The notes under the pieces: model-generated
What the model saw: only the letters and a program-made list of their open reading frames with translations
Told to the model about the DNA's origin: nothing
Database searches by the model: none
Part shown: one piece after another, positions 8,746 to 18,485 of the stretch
Position numbering within the stretch: the first letter of the stretch is position 1
Layout: every line of letters begins with the position of its first letter
Assembly: GCF_900100855.1 (NCBI RefSeq)
Contig: NZ_FNCB01000010.1
Span: forward strand, 1-64,000
DNA from: Idiomarina zobellii
Lineage (GTDB): Bacteria; Pseudomonadota; Gammaproteobacteria; Enterobacterales; Alteromonadaceae
DNA: 64,000 nucleotides
Direction of reading: 5' to 3'
Made by a program: the position numbers and the translations under genes

Positions 8746-9354
8746 ATGGCAACGGCAAAAGAAATCGTACTAGCAACGGGAAATCCGGGCAAGGTCAAAG
8801 AATTACAGGCAATGCTGGCTGGCAATGAGAACACCTCAGACTGGCAAGTATTGCCACAGTCTAACTGGTCGTTTGACGAAGCCAAGGAAACTGGTACTAC
8901 TTTTGTCGAAAACGCTATTATTAAAGCCCGTCACGCGTGTAAAAAAACTGGACTGCCTGCTATTGCCGATGACTCAGGTCTGGCAGTTGATGCCTTGAAC
9001 GGAGCCCCGGGCGTTTACTCTGCACGATACGCCGGTGCAGACTCATCGGACAATGATAATATCGAAAAATTATTACAAGCACTGTCGGGCGTAGCAACTG
9101 AGAAGCGCCAGGCGCAATTCCATTGCGTTTTGGTTTATATGAAAAGTGCTCAAGACCCGACACCACTGATTTGCCACGGTATGTGGCACGGCTCTATCTT
9201 AACCTCACCGCAAGGCACAAATGGCTTTGGTTACGACCCCGTATTTTGGGTTGAGCAACACGGGTGCTCAGCGGCAGAGCTTGAGCCGTCTGTAAAACAA
9301 CAGCTCAGTCATCGCGGTCAGGCTTTACAACAACTATTGAGTCAATTGAGTTAA
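8746..9354 (+). CDS. rdgB: XTP/dITP pyrophosphatase RdgB
   Basis: RdgB (Ham1 family) removes non-canonical purine nucleotides (ITP, dITP, XTP) from the nucleotide pool. The start at 8746 has GAGG eight bases upstream; longer in-frame starts from 8668 would add an unconserved extension. The 202-aa protein shows the TGNPGKVKE substrate motif near residues 11-19, the catalytic [11 protein letters not shown] block and the GFGYDPVF block; the final SHRGQAL segment is also typical. Its stop codon overlaps the hemW start as TAATG, so the two are translationally coupled. Confidence 0.96.
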   Translation: MATAKEIVLATGNPGKVKELQAMLAGNENTSDWQVLPQSNWSFDEAKETGTTFVENAIIKARHACKKTGLPAIADDSGLAVDALNGAPGVYSARYAGADSSDNDNIEKLLQALSGVATEKRQAQFHCVLVYMKSAQDPTPLICHGMWHGSILTSPQGTNGFGYDPVFWVEQHGCSAAELEPSVKQQLSHRGQALQQLLSQLS

Positions 9355-10508
9355 TGACAGCGCCTAAACTTAAGCTCCCGCCGCTATCGCTCTACGTTCA
9401 TATTCCGTGGTGCATCCAAAAGTGTCCGTATTGTGATTTCAATTCGCACAAGCTGTCGGGAGAAATTCCTGAGCGAGAATACGTTGCCCGACTACTAGAT
9501 GATTTGCGAGCCGATTTTAGTTGGGTACAAGGGAGAGATATTACGTCGATCTTTATTGGTGGCGGCACGCCCAGTGTACTGAGTGCGGCCGCGATGCAGT
9601 CATTAATGGATGGCATTCGACAGCTGCTTGTTTTAACCGATGATTGCGAAGTTACCATGGAAGCAAACCCTGGCACCTTTGAAACAGAAAAGTTTGCTGA
9701 CTTTGTCAAAGCGGGCATCACTCGTTTGTCTATTGGTGTGCAAAGCTTACAATCAGAACAGTTGTCCCGGTTAGGTCGCATACATGACCCGGAGCAGGCC
9801 CGCGAGGCCGCTGCACACGCGTCACAACTGCCGCTAAAAAGCTTTAATTTAGACTTAATGCATGGACTGCCTAATCAGGCTTTAGATGCCGCCATGGATG
9901 ATTTAAAGCAAGTCATAGCACTCAATCCGCCGCACATATCCTGGTATCAACTCACCATTGAGCCAAACACCCTGTTTGCAAGCTCTCCTCCCGAGCTCCC
10001 CGATGAAGAAACTCTCTGGGATATTTATCAAAAAGGGCATGAGCTTCTGGTGGCGGCGGGTTATAGGCAGTACGAAGTTAGTGCTTACTCTAAACCTGGC
10101 CACCAGAGTCGCCATAACCGCAATTACTGGCAGTTTGGTGACTACCTGGGCATTGGCTGCGGTGCTCACAGCAAAGTGACGCTTGCGCAGGAGCAACGCA
10201 TCATTCGCTGTGAGAAAATTAAGCATCCAAAAGGCTACCTGGATTTAACCAAGCCGCTGCGTTATAAGCTCAATGAAGTGGCTAAAGACGACTTAACCTT
10301 TGAGTTTTTTATGAATCAGTTTCGCTTGCTGGAGCCTGTTTCCAAACAGCGTTTTGAAAGCACAACAGGATTGCCATCGTCGCAGGCGTCACAGCATCTC
10401 CACAAAGCAATAAGGCTGGAGCTACTGGCCGAAAACGATGAAGCCTGGGAGCTCACTCCCAAAGGCCACCGTTTTCTGAATTCAGTGTTAGACACGCTTC
10501 TTGATTAA
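9354..10508 (+). CDS. hemW: HemW, radical SAM heme chaperone
   Basis: HemW resembles coproporphyrinogen dehydrogenase but acts as a heme-binding chaperone that inserts heme into respiratory enzymes. The radical SAM cluster motif CxxxCxxC is at Cys20, Cys24 and Cys27 within [14 protein letters not shown]. The GGGTPS SAM-binding motif follows near residues 63-68, and the HNRNYW and GIGCGAHS segments characteristic of HemW lie in the second half. At 384 aa it is normal length. It overlaps rdgB by one base, and its last four bases overlap the convergent trmB. Confidence 0.95.
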   Translation: MTAPKLKLPPLSLYVHIPWCIQKCPYCDFNSHKLSGEIPEREYVARLLDDLRADFSWVQGRDITSIFIGGGTPSVLSAAAMQSLMDGIRQLLVLTDDCEVTMEANPGTFETEKFADFVKAGITRLSIGVQSLQSEQLSRLGRIHDPEQAREAAAHASQLPLKSFNLDLMHGLPNQALDAAMDDLKQVIALNPPHISWYQLTIEPNTLFASSPPELPDEETLWDIYQKGHELLVAAGYRQYEVSAYSKPGHQSRHNRNYWQFGDYLGIGCGAHSKVTLAQEQRIIRCEKIKHPKGYLDLTKPLRYKLNEVAKDDLTFEFFMNQFRLLEPVSKQRFESTTGLPSSQASQHLHKAIRLELLAENDEAWELTPKGHRFLNSVLDTLLD

Positions 10509-11224
10509 GTAAGGACTTTAAATTGAAGGTCCCAAACGCCATGCCCTTTGCCTTCACCGCGACGTTCAAATTTAGTTTTTGGCCGGCTATCAGGTCTTGG
10601 TATGTAGTCACCCGGTGCGGATAAGTTAGTCAGTGCACTGCTGCCGTTCAATACTTCAAGCATATGCTCTGCGTAGTTTTCCCAGTCGGTTGCTAAATGA
10701 ATAATGCCGCCAGCTTCTAGTTTTTTAATAAGCAGTTCAACAAATTCAGGTTGGATAATTCTGCGTTTGTGATGACGCTTTTTGTGCCAGGGATCAGGGA
10801 AAAATACTTGCACACAATTAAGGCTGTTATCGGGTACGCACTGCTTAAGCACTTCTACGGCGTCTTCATGAAACACGCGCAAATTCTTTAAATCAGCTTC
10901 TTCAGCCGCCATTAAACATGCGCCAACTCCGGGCTCATGTACTTCAATGCCAATAAAGTTGCGCTCAGGGTCATTCTCCGCCATTTCCACTAATGAATGC
11001 CCCATACCGAAACCAATTTCTAAGGTGACAGGAGCTTTACGGTTAAAGACCTGCTCAAAATTCAGCATTCCGTCGGTCAGTGATAATCCCATTTTTGACC
11101 ATTGACGCTCTATCGCACCTGCCTGGCCTTTTGTTAAACGCCCTTCTCGCTTAACAAAGCTACGCACCGTCCTTACATATTTACCTGCCGCAGCAGCTTC
11201 TTCCGCACTTTTAAAATGACTCAT
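10505..11224 (-). CDS. trmB: tRNA (guanine-N7)-methyltransferase TrmB
   Basis: TrmB methylates G46 in the variable loop of many tRNAs. The 239-aa protein has the SAM-binding motif [10 protein letters not shown] near residues 71-80 and the [16 protein letters not shown] block that is diagnostic for the family. The C-terminal THFERRG-type motif appears as [13 protein letters not shown]. It is transcribed alone on the minus strand, opposite hemW. The upstream gene on the same strand, the OmpA-like gene, ends at its own strong terminator, so trmB probably has its own promoter between 11225 and 11264. Confidence 0.97.
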   Translation of the reverse strand: MSHFKSAEEAAAAGKYVRTVRSFVKREGRLTKGQAGAIERQWSKMGLSLTDGMLNFEQVFNRKAPVTLEIGFGMGHSLVEMAENDPERNFIGIEVHEPGVGACLMAAEEADLKNLRVFHEDAVEVLKQCVPDNSLNCVQVFFPDPWHKKRHHKRRIIQPEFVELLIKKLEAGGIIHLATDWENYAEHMLEVLNGSSALTNLSAPGDYIPRPDSRPKTKFERRGEGKGHGVWDLQFKVLT

Positions 11225-11257
11225 TAGTCCCTAAACCATTGATAACAGCTAAACACC

Positions 11258-11286
11258 AAAAAAACAGGCCTGAATAATCAGGCCTG
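11258..11286 (-). terminator. Rho-independent terminator of the OmpA-like gene
   Basis: CAGGCCTGA and TCAGGCCTG (11265-11286) form a perfect 9-bp stem with an ATAA loop. On the minus strand it is followed by seven T (11264-11258), about 50 bases after the OmpA-like stop codon. Confidence 0.9.
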
Positions 11287-11336
11287 CTTATATCTCGTGC
11301 GATATTATCGCTGTTTCAACGTATCAATACAACGTA

Positions 11337-12431
11337 CTATTCACGCTCTTTTGGTACGCGGTTAACCACTTTAAGAATCGCTTCTATACGGCGGTTAGCC
11401 TGGCGATCTGCCGCACTGTTTTCACGGACTTTTGGTTGAGACTCACCATGACCTTTTGAGTCTACACGGCTACTCTCAATGCCATAACGGTTAACCAATG
11501 CGTCAGCAACTGATTTAGCACGCTTCTCAGATAACCACTGGTTATAGTCCGCTTCACCTGTGCTATCAGTGTGACCATGAATAGTGATATCCAACTGAGG
11601 ATGCTCTTTCATGAACTCAGCCATTTCTTCAATGTCATCAAACGCATTGTCACGAATTTTCGAAGAGTTCAGGTCAAACTCTACTAGTAACTCTTCTGTG
11701 ATGGTTTCATTTTCATACTGAATGCAGCCATCTTTATCAACTGAGTAGTCTTTTGGCGTATTCGCGCATTTATCATTCGCATCAATAACGCCATCACCGT
11801 CCGAGTCTACAGGTTTAGGCTCTGGCTTCGGTTCTGGTGTTGGTGCTGCTTTTTGAGGCTCTGGTCTTGGACGCGGTTCAGGGCTTGCGTCACGACCACC
11901 AAAGAACCACTGTAAGCCAATGTTGGCAAACATCTCTGTGTAGTCTTCTTCCCAGCCGCGCTGGACACCACCTTCAATACGCCATGCTAAGTTGTCGTTA
12001 ATGAAGCTGCGATGACCCACTGTGGCACGAGCAGCAACATCAGTCACATCACCAATCTCAGTATTGTTCACACCCAAGCCGGCATAAATATTGTTGTTGA
12101 AGTGGTAAAGAGCATCAACACCATAACTATCGCCGTATGCATCACCACCACCGACTAAATCGGCTTCCATGTAATCGTAATAAATGCGGGCTTCCCAAGC
12201 TTCAGTCATCATGTAACCGGCTTCAATGCCTGACGTAAAGGTTTTAAAGCCGTCATCAACGAAGAATAACTGGTTATTGTCGACTGCAACGCGATCATCG
12301 TCTGCCGAGAATACGCCTAAGCGTGCGCCTAAATAGAAGTCATCTTTGTCTGCTTCTGTTTGTTGCGCGAGTACCGGGGCTGTCAGGCCCGCAGCAATTA
12401 AAGATAAGGTAATTAAGTTTACTGCTTTCAT
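11337..12431 (-). CDS. OmpA-family outer membrane protein
   Basis: This 364-aa protein has a signal peptide (about 1-22, ending VLAQQ) and an N-terminal eight-strand type beta barrel (about 23-180). A proline/glutamate/lysine-rich linker and a calcium-binding thrombospondin type 3 segment (DSDGDGVIDANDKC) follow. The last 115 residues are an OmpA C-terminal domain that holds peptidoglycan, with the typical ITIHGHTDSTGEADYN and NRRIEA motifs. It should anchor the outer membrane to the cell wall and may form a small pore. The start is supported by AAAAGGAG upstream. The barrel is divergent, so an orthology with E. coli OmpA is not claimed. Confidence 0.9.
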   Translation of the reverse strand: MKAVNLITLSLIAAGLTAPVLAQQTEADKDDFYLGARLGVFSADDDRVAVDNNQLFFVDDGFKTFTSGIEAGYMMTEAWEARIYYDYMEADLVGGGDAYGDSYGVDALYHFNNNIYAGLGVNNTEIGDVTDVAARATVGHRSFINDNLAWRIEGGVQRGWEEDYTEMFANIGLQWFFGGRDASPEPRPRPEPQKAAPTPEPKPEPKPVDSDGDGVIDANDKCANTPKDYSVDKDGCIQYENETITEELLVEFDLNSSKIRDNAFDDIEEMAEFMKEHPQLDITIHGHTDSTGEADYNQWLSEKRAKSVADALVNRYGIESSRVDSKGHGESQPKVRENSAADRQANRRIEAILKVVNRVPKERE

Positions 12432-12546
12432 TGCAAATCTCCTTTTCGATGCAATAACAAATCAGCTCTAAATATGAGAGACTGTTTATGATGTAAAGCG
12501 TAGTACATTTTTTTCAAAAGTCATTTCCATTTGCAGAGATTTACAG

Positions 12547-13587
12547 TTGACTCAGTCATTTAGCAGCAAAATTCTTGATTGGTATCACCAATTTGGTCGC
12601 AAACACTTGCCGTGGCAACAAAGCAAGACCCCTTATAAGGTGTGGGTCTCCGAAATTATGCTGCAGCAAACTCAAGTCACGACCGTAATCCCATACTTCC
12701 AACGTTTTATGAATGACTTTCCGGACATCTATACGTTGGCAAAGGCACAACAAGATCACGTCTTAAGCTTATGGACCGGGCTTGGGTATTACGCCAGAGC
12801 CCGAAATTTACACAAAACAGCCCAAATTATTAGTCAGGATTTCAACGGCAATTTCCCGAATACCGTCGACGCTCTGGAGGAACTGCCCGGAATAGGCCGC
12901 TCGACGGCAGGTGCTATTCTGTCTTTGGGTCACGGCTTATACGCACCGATTCTCGACGGCAACGTCAAGCGAGTTTTAGCCAGGCACTTTGCGGTTGATG
13001 GTTGGCCCGGTAAAACAGCCGTGCAAAAACGTCTTTGGGAATTAAGTGATGAATTAACCCCTAGGGAAGAATGCGGCAACTATAACCAAGCGATGATGGA
13101 TATTGGCGCCACCGTTTGTACGCGGACTAAGCCTGAGTGTCACCGATGCCCTATTGCTGCCACTTGCACAGCATTTGCCAGCAATACTATTGAACTCTAC
13201 CCTGGCAAAAAGCCGAGAAAAGCCAAGCCCATAAAGTCGACACAACTACTGATTATTAAGTGTGACAATGAGGTATTACTGCAAAAGAACCCCCAACAGG
13301 GTATTTGGGGTGGACTTTGGGGCTTCCCTCAAGCACAGGCTGATACGGAAATAAAGAGCATTCTGGACACATTCGGCATTGCTGCTGAATCGACTCAGTC
13401 ATTGGCTGAGTTTCGTCACACTTTCAGTCACTTTCATTTAGACTGTTTTCCGGTCGTCATTAAAGCATCTAAGAAACCAGACTACCTCAGCGAGTCTAAT
13501 AATACCATGTGGGTTAACCTGGATTCAGAGCAACAGTTGGGCTTTGCCGCTCCAACCGTTAAACTACTTAAAGAACTGAACAAATAA
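12547..13587 (+). CDS. mutY: Adenine DNA glycosylase MutY
   Basis: MutY removes adenine mispaired with 8-oxoguanine. The gene starts at a TTG; translation from there aligns with the usual N-terminus (FSSKILDWY), and no ATG is available in the right place, although the Shine-Dalgarno is weak (CAGAGA). Catalytic residues are Glu36 in [10 protein letters not shown] and Asp137 in ILDGNV after the helix-hairpin-helix. The [4Fe-4S] cysteines are Cys191, Cys198, Cys201 and Cys207, with the standard 6-2-5 spacing. A C-terminal NUDIX-like domain recognises oxoguanine. The 346-aa length is normal, and yggX follows after 11 bases as in many relatives. Confidence 0.96.
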   Translation: MTQSFSSKILDWYHQFGRKHLPWQQSKTPYKVWVSEIMLQQTQVTTVIPYFQRFMNDFPDIYTLAKAQQDHVLSLWTGLGYYARARNLHKTAQIISQDFNGNFPNTVDALEELPGIGRSTAGAILSLGHGLYAPILDGNVKRVLARHFAVDGWPGKTAVQKRLWELSDELTPREECGNYNQAMMDIGATVCTRTKPECHRCPIAATCTAFASNTIELYPGKKPRKAKPIKSTQLLIIKCDNEVLLQKNPQQGIWGGLWGFPQAQADTEIKSILDTFGIAAESTQSLAEFRHTFSHFHLDCFPVVIKASKKPDYLSESNNTMWVNLDSEQQLGFAAPTVKLLKELNK

Positions 13588-13598
13588 GTGAGCGAATT

Positions 13599-13871
13599 AT
13601 GAGCCGTACTGTATTTTGCGAATATTTACAAAAAGAAGCTGAAGGTCTCGACTTTCAGTTGTATCCCGGCGAGCTGGGAGAGCGTATTTTCAACCATATA
13701 TCAAAGGAAGCCTGGGCTGAGTGGCAGAAAAAGCAGACCATGCTGATTAATGAGAAACGCTTAAATATGATGGATCCTAATGACCGCGAGTTTTTAGAAA
13801 CACAAATGACTGATTTCCTGTTCGAGCGTAAGGATGTTCATATTGAAGGCTACACACCGCCAGAAAGCTAA
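13599..13871 (+). CDS. yggX: YggX, Fe(II)-trafficking/oxidative damage protection protein
   Basis: YggX is a small cytoplasmic protein that protects iron-sulfur clusters from oxidants and takes part in iron trafficking. This 90-aa copy is of normal length and carries the family pattern: MSRTVFC at the start with Cys7, [12 protein letters not shown], and [20 protein letters not shown]. It follows mutY, itself an iron-sulfur enzyme, on the same transcript. A strong terminator lies 27 bases after its stop. Confidence 0.97.
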   Translation: MSRTVFCEYLQKEAEGLDFQLYPGELGERIFNHISKEAWAEWQKKQTMLINEKRLNMMDPNDREFLETQMTDFLFERKDVHIEGYTPPES

Positions 13872-13897
13872 CACCTAACCGCCCTTAACTATGCCAG

Positions 13898-13927
13898 AGC
13901 CCCTTATTTAAAGGGGCTTTTTTATTT
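13898..13927 (+). terminator. Rho-independent terminator of mutY-yggX
   Basis: AGCCCCTT (13898-13905) pairs with AAGGGGCT (13911-13918) around a 5-base loop, followed by a long T-rich run. Confidence 0.92.
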
Positions 13928-13930
13928 TTC

Positions 13931-13965
13931 TTGTCAATTTCTATGATTCTCTAATATATTGACAA
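13931..13965. promoter_or_regulatory. Inverted repeat upstream of proBA
   Basis: TTGTCAAT (13931-13938) and ATTGACAA (13958-13965) are perfect inverted copies separated by 19 bases. The right arm contains TTGACA, a consensus -35 box, but the matching -10 would be poor, so the promoter position is open. A second short palindrome, GTTAG-ACTA-CTAAC, lies at 14010-14023 between this site and the proB start. I know no named regulator for these repeats. Confidence 0.35.
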
Positions 13966-14046
13966 TAGTTATAACTTATGGGCGTTACTGGAGCTCATTC
14001 GGGCAATCTGTTAGACTACTAACGAATTCAACAAAAGGGAGTCTTT

Positions 14047-15162
14047 ATGAAAGCGCCATCCTGGCGAAGAGCCGTACTGAAAGTGGGGAGTGCGCTCATC
14101 GCGCCAGATGAAACTGGGGTTAGTACCAAATACTTATTACCCATAGCTCGTTTCATTAACGAGTGTCATGAACGCGGACAAGAAGTCGTTTTAGTTTCTT
14201 CGGGCAGTGTTGCTGCCGGCCGCAAGCATATTCATTTCGAACATAAAAAAGTACCTGTCGCTGTTCGTAAAGCAATGTCGGCAGTTGGCCAAAATGAAAT
14301 GATGGGGTACTGGTCGCGCTTTTTTGATTTCCCCTGCGCTCAGCTACTCATGACGCACAGTGACTTACGCGACAGAGCTCGTTATGTCAGCATCAAAAAC
14401 ACACTCAACAGATTGTTAGAACACAACATTTTGCCTGTTGTAAATGAAAACGATGCGCTTGCCACTGACGAAATGAAAGTCGGCGACAACGACAACCTGT
14501 CTGCAATGGTCGCAACACTTGTCGACGCTGATGCGCTCTTTATTTGCTCAGACATTGATGGGTTGTTCGACGCTGATCCAAACCTCAACCCTGACGCTAA
14601 GAAAATACCAGTGGTTGAGCAAATAGATGAAAGTATCTATTCATTAGCTGGCGGTTCAGTGAGTGACGTAGGTACCGGTGGTATGCGCACGAAGATTGAA
14701 GCTGCTGAGAAAGCAACGTCGCATGGTATCGACACGTATATTGTGAATGGCCGCAAAGGCGAAACGTTCGAATCTTTGCTGCAAGGAGAAATTCCAGGAA
14801 CACTTTTCCGCCGCCAGTCTGATCCAATTAGCAATAAAAAGCATTGGTTAAGACATACCCTGGTTGCACAGGGCGAGATATTGATTGATGACGGCGCAGA
14901 GAAAGCGCTGGTCGAGAACGGTGCATCGTTATTAAGTTCGGGCATCGTTGACGTACAAGGTGATTTTGATCGCGGTGATGCTGTGCTGGTGCGTAGTGCC
15001 AATGACACAGACGCTATAGCTAAGGGCATCTGCCAATACAGCTCACACGAGCTTATGCACATTAAAGGGCAGCAAACAGAAGATATCGCCGAACAATTTG
15101 GCTATAGCCCAATTACAGAAGTGATTCATCGCGACGATTTAATGATTTTGGAGGATTCATGA
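14047..15162 (+). CDS. proB: Glutamate 5-kinase ProB
   Basis: ProB phosphorylates glutamate to gamma-glutamyl phosphate, the first and feedback-controlled step of proline synthesis. The 371-aa protein has an N-terminal amino-acid kinase domain with VLVSSGSVAAG near residues 54-64 and VNENDALAT near 133-141. A VGTGGMRTKIEAA block follows near 213-225, and a C-terminal PUA domain covers about 280-360. The start has a good AAAGGGAG upstream. The last four bases overlap proA. Halophiles may accumulate proline as an osmolyte, but the sequence alone does not show osmotic control. Confidence 0.97.
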   Translation: MKAPSWRRAVLKVGSALIAPDETGVSTKYLLPIARFINECHERGQEVVLVSSGSVAAGRKHIHFEHKKVPVAVRKAMSAVGQNEMMGYWSRFFDFPCAQLLMTHSDLRDRARYVSIKNTLNRLLEHNILPVVNENDALATDEMKVGDNDNLSAMVATLVDADALFICSDIDGLFDADPNLNPDAKKIPVVEQIDESIYSLAGGSVSDVGTGGMRTKIEAAEKATSHGIDTYIVNGRKGETFESLLQGEIPGTLFRRQSDPISNKKHWLRHTLVAQGEILIDDGAEKALVENGASLLSSGIVDVQGDFDRGDAVLVRSANDTDAIAKGICQYSSHELMHIKGQQTEDIAEQFGYSPITEVIHRDDLMILEDS

Positions 15163-16412
15163 GCCAGCAATTAGCTAAAGAAATTTCACAACGCGCTGCC
15201 AAAGCGGCACGTGCCGTAGCAACGCTATCAGAAGCAGACAAAAACAAGGTTCTGCAAAAAATGGCTGACGCTATTCGCGCACACCAGGACAAGATTATTG
15301 AAGTGAATAAGAAAGACTTGGTAGCGGGCAAAGAAAAAGGCCTAAGCGATGCCATGATGGATCGTCTGGAATTAACACCAGAACGTGTCGAAGGTATGGC
15401 GTCTGCTATTGAAGAAATTATCAACCTGAAAGATCCAGTCGGTGACAGCTATATACTGGAAGAGCGTCCTAACGGTCTTAAGATTGAAAAGATGCGTATT
15501 CCACTTGGCGTTATTGCCATGATTTACGAAGCGCGTCCTAATGTAACCGCAGACGCGGGGGCACTGTGCTTTAAGTCTGGTAATGCTGTCATTCTGCGTT
15601 GTGGTCGCGAAGCCATTGAAAGCAGTAAAGCCATTGCCGAAGCATTACATGAAGCTTTAGAGCAAAGTGGTTTGCCAAAAGATGTTATTACCGTGGTGCC
15701 AACACCCGATCGCGAATTAATGACCGAGCTGCTGCAGCAAAAAGACTACATTGATCTGGTCATTCCTCGCGGTGGTGAAGGTCTTATTCACTACGTGAGT
15801 GACACCAGTAAAATTCCAGTCATTCAGCATTACAAAGGTGTTTGCCACTTGTATGTCGATAAAGACGCTGATCTTGACAAGGCACTGGCTATTTTGCTGA
15901 ACGGTAAGACACAACGTACTGGTGTGTGTAACGCACTGGAAGGCTTATTGGTACACCAAGACGTTGCCGATAAGTTCCTACCGATGGCTGCTAAAGCACT
16001 AGGCGAAAAAGATGTGACTATTCACGCAGACAAGCGTTCAGTTGGTTACTTCGATGGTGCCGATGAAATTGCGGATGACCAGTTCGGTGAAGAGTATCTG
16101 GCACTGGAAATTGCCGTACGCACCGTTGATGATTTCGACGGAGCATTAGAGCACATTCAGCAGTTTGGCAGTGGTCACACTGAAGTTATCGTTACTGAGA
16201 ACGATGACACAGCGAAGCGTTTCATCCGTGAAGTTGACTCAGCAGTCACCATGGCGAATGCATCATCACGCTTCTCTGACGGTGGCCAGCTTGGTTTAGG
16301 TGCTGAAATAGGCATTTCTACCAGTAAGCTTCACGCTTACGGTCCAATGGGCTTACAAGCGCTGACGACTGAAAAATTCGTAGTTACCGGTAACGGTCAA
16401 ATTCGCGAATAA
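15159..16412 (+). CDS. proA: Gamma-glutamyl phosphate reductase ProA
   Basis: ProA reduces gamma-glutamyl phosphate to glutamate semialdehyde with NADPH, feeding the spontaneous ring closure that ProC then reduces. It is an ALDH-superfamily protein of 417 aa, with the catalytic Cys257 in QRTGVCNALE and the conserved VIYEARPNVT-type motif as IYEARPNVTAD. The start ATG overlaps the proB stop (ATGA) and is preceded by GGAGG, giving tight coupling. A strong hairpin terminator follows the stop by about 28 bases. Confidence 0.98.
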   Translation: MSQQLAKEISQRAAKAARAVATLSEADKNKVLQKMADAIRAHQDKIIEVNKKDLVAGKEKGLSDAMMDRLELTPERVEGMASAIEEIINLKDPVGDSYILEERPNGLKIEKMRIPLGVIAMIYEARPNVTADAGALCFKSGNAVILRCGREAIESSKAIAEALHEALEQSGLPKDVITVVPTPDRELMTELLQQKDYIDLVIPRGGEGLIHYVSDTSKIPVIQHYKGVCHLYVDKDADLDKALAILLNGKTQRTGVCNALEGLLVHQDVADKFLPMAAKALGEKDVTIHADKRSVGYFDGADEIADDQFGEEYLALEIAVRTVDDFDGALEHIQQFGSGHTEVIVTENDDTAKRFIREVDSAVTMANASSRFSDGGQLGLGAEIGISTSKLHAYGPMGLQALTTEKFVVTGNGQIRE

Positions 16413-16440
16413 TAGCGACAGACTTTCTGTAATAACAAAA

Positions 16441-16470
16441 GCCCCGGCGCCAAAACGCCGGGGCTTTTTT
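16441..16470. terminator. Terminator between proA and kdtA-kdkA
   Basis: GCCCCGGCG (16441-16449) pairs with CGCCGGGGC (16456-16464), a 9-bp GC-rich stem, followed by six T on the plus strand. An A-rich stretch (AACAAAA) precedes it, so it may also end transcription coming from the convergent minus-strand gene. Confidence 0.92.
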
Positions 16471-16494
16471 ATCGCTTCTTATAAAAAGCCAGTT

Positions 16495-18480
16495 TTAACG
16501 ACGGTATCCCGTCAACAACTCAGGCCAGTCCCGAGACTCTTTCCAATAAAAGGTATCGTTCTTCTCTTTTTCTTTTCTCAGAGAGCGCAATAAACGCTGA
16601 ATGTTAGCTTCTTTCCAATCGCCCTCTTCACGGAAGTCACATTTATCAAAGTCGACTATCCAGGCTTTATCGTGGTCATCCAGCATCAGGTTATGGCAGT
16701 TTAAATCTGAGTGATAGACCCCTGCGTCATGCAGCTCTTTAATGACCGCTCCCAGCTTTTGCCAAAGTTCAGCCGATAACTGCTTTTCACGCAATAAACG
16801 AAAAACATCAACCGCACCAGGAATCACTTCCACAAGAATATCGGCTTTGTAGCTAAATACCCCTGTTTTCTCCATGCGGGCAGCAACAGGTCTTGGAACC
16901 GGTAACCCTTTTTCACGAAGCTTGAGTAGCAAATCGAATTCATAAATTGCCCTGCTTTTCTCAGCGGGCTCTCTTAAAAATCGGTCTTTATTAATCTTTC
17001 CAACTAAACCACCGCGGTAATAGTGACGCAGCAACAAGCCTAGGTCTCCCTGCTGAATAAACCAAACCGTTGCCCGGCCAGTTGAATTACCCGCAATGGC
17101 TTTCTGCTGTTGCCAGTACTGTGCTGTGAAGTGCTTATCTTCAATTGCTTCAATAATGTCGCTGTCGTAGCGAATAAGCCCGCGGGGACTCTGCTCTGTT
17201 TTTATCATACCGCTTCCTGTCAGAGTATATTCCAGTGCTCTCGCTAACACGCGTTGCGTTGCACCCTGATGCGTCTTTAAGACACCTTTAGCAGCATCAT
17301 GTTGTTGTTTCATGACAGCTGGCTGCTGCAGCTTATTGATTGTTTTGACAATATCGTCAACGCTTTCTACCCAGTTTACCGCGCTGGCTTTTGCCAGCTC
17401 CCCATAAACCTGTGGGAAATTAAAAACATGTTTACCAGACATAACATTGGAGCCAGCGGCAATAACTTCAAGGGGGTTATGTCCTCCTCGTTCAATTAAA
17501 CTGCCGCCAATAAAACTCACAGGTGCTAACTGCCCCCAGAGCATCATTTCGCCCATACTGTCCGCTAAAAATACATCGCAGTCACTCGGTATCGTTTCAG
17601 ACTGACTGCGCCTGGCCAGTGTCAGTGAGCTTTCTTCGACCAGTTTTGCAACCGCCTCAAACTGTTCAGGATGTCTGGGCGCGATAATAAGACAGGCTCC
17701 CGGCTCTTCATTAAGAATGGTTTTATGGGCCGCAAGTAACTGCTCGTGCTCGCCGGGATGAGTACTGCTGCCCAGCCAAACCAAGCGCCCTTCAGAATTC
17801 TCTTTCCATGAATCCGCTTTTAATTTGTCAGTCTGACTAAGCTCAATATCGTATTTGAGGTTTCCATCCACAAATAAACGCTCTTTCGGCACACCCAATA
17901 CATGCATTCGGCGAGCTGTTTCTTTATTTTGCACCGAAACGAAAGATAACTGTTGCCACACCGACTTCAGTAATCGGTGAAAACGACGATATCCCGCCGC
18001 AGAACGTTTTGAAAGCCGTGCGTTCAATAAACAAACCGGCACACTCGCTTGAGCCAGAGAATTGAGCATTTGCGGCCAAAGCTCGGTTTCCATTATCCAA
18101 ACAGTTTTAGGCCTCAGTTTTGAAACAAAGCGCTTTGCAGACCCCGGAGTGTCCAATGGCCAGTAGCGACACGTTACTTGGTTACCAAAATGCGTCTGGA
18201 TAAGCGAGCGTGCAGTCGGCGTCATGCAGGTTATAACGACTTTTTCGTCAGGAAATTGCGCGACAAACTGCTCAATTAAGCGCTTCGCTGCAAGCGTTTC
18301 GCCAACCGACACGCTGTGAATGATCGCACATCCCTGCAAGTTACTACTGACCGTATCCAGCGCCAGCCGCTCTGCCCAGTGTGAGCGATAACGGAGGTCT
18401 TTTCGGCCGCGCAGCCACAGCCAGACAAAAACGGCTGGAGTCACCAGCCGTAGTATTAATCCGTAAAGCCAAAGCATCAT
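16495..18480 (-). CDS. Fusion of Kdo transferase (KdtA/WaaA) and Kdo kinase (KdkA)
   Basis: The 661-aa product joins two lipopolysaccharide enzymes. Residues 1-424 are a full-length Kdo transferase (WaaA/KdtA) with an N-terminal membrane anchor, the HSVSVGETLAA motif near 54-64 and a second half including SFIGGSLIERGGHNPLE. This enzyme adds Kdo to lipid IVA. Residues from about 425 onward are a KdkA-type Kdo 4-kinase of the protein-kinase fold, with VYHSDLNCHNLML (catalytic loop) and IVDFDKCDFR (metal motif). An in-frame ATG at 17208 has AGGAAG just upstream and starts the KdkA part exactly where a stand-alone KdkA would begin, so a separate kinase could also be made. The gene is 5 bases downstream of a glycosyltransferase gene. 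Confidence 0.9.
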   Translation of the reverse strand: MMLWLYGLILRLVTPAVFVWLWLRGRKDLRYRSHWAERLALDTVSSNLQGCAIIHSVSVGETLAAKRLIEQFVAQFPDEKVVITCMTPTARSLIQTHFGNQVTCRYWPLDTPGSAKRFVSKLRPKTVWIMETELWPQMLNSLAQASVPVCLLNARLSKRSAAGYRRFHRLLKSVWQQLSFVSVQNKETARRMHVLGVPKERLFVDGNLKYDIELSQTDKLKADSWKENSEGRLVWLGSSTHPGEHEQLLAAHKTILNEEPGACLIIAPRHPEQFEAVAKLVEESSLTLARRSQSETIPSDCDVFLADSMGEMMLWGQLAPVSFIGGSLIERGGHNPLEVIAAGSNVMSGKHVFNFPQVYGELAKASAVNWVESVDDIVKTINKLQQPAVMKQQHDAAKGVLKTHQGATQRVLARALEYTLTGSGMIKTEQSPRGLIRYDSDIIEAIEDKHFTAQYWQQQKAIAGNSTGRATVWFIQQGDLGLLLRHYYRGGLVGKINKDRFLREPAEKSRAIYEFDLLLKLREKGLPVPRPVAARMEKTGVFSYKADILVEVIPGAVDVFRLLREKQLSAELWQKLGAVIKELHDAGVYHSDLNCHNLMLDDHDKAWIVDFDKCDFREEGDWKEANIQRLLRSLRKEKEKNDTFYWKESRDWPELLTGYRR

Positions 18481-18485
18481 GCCAG

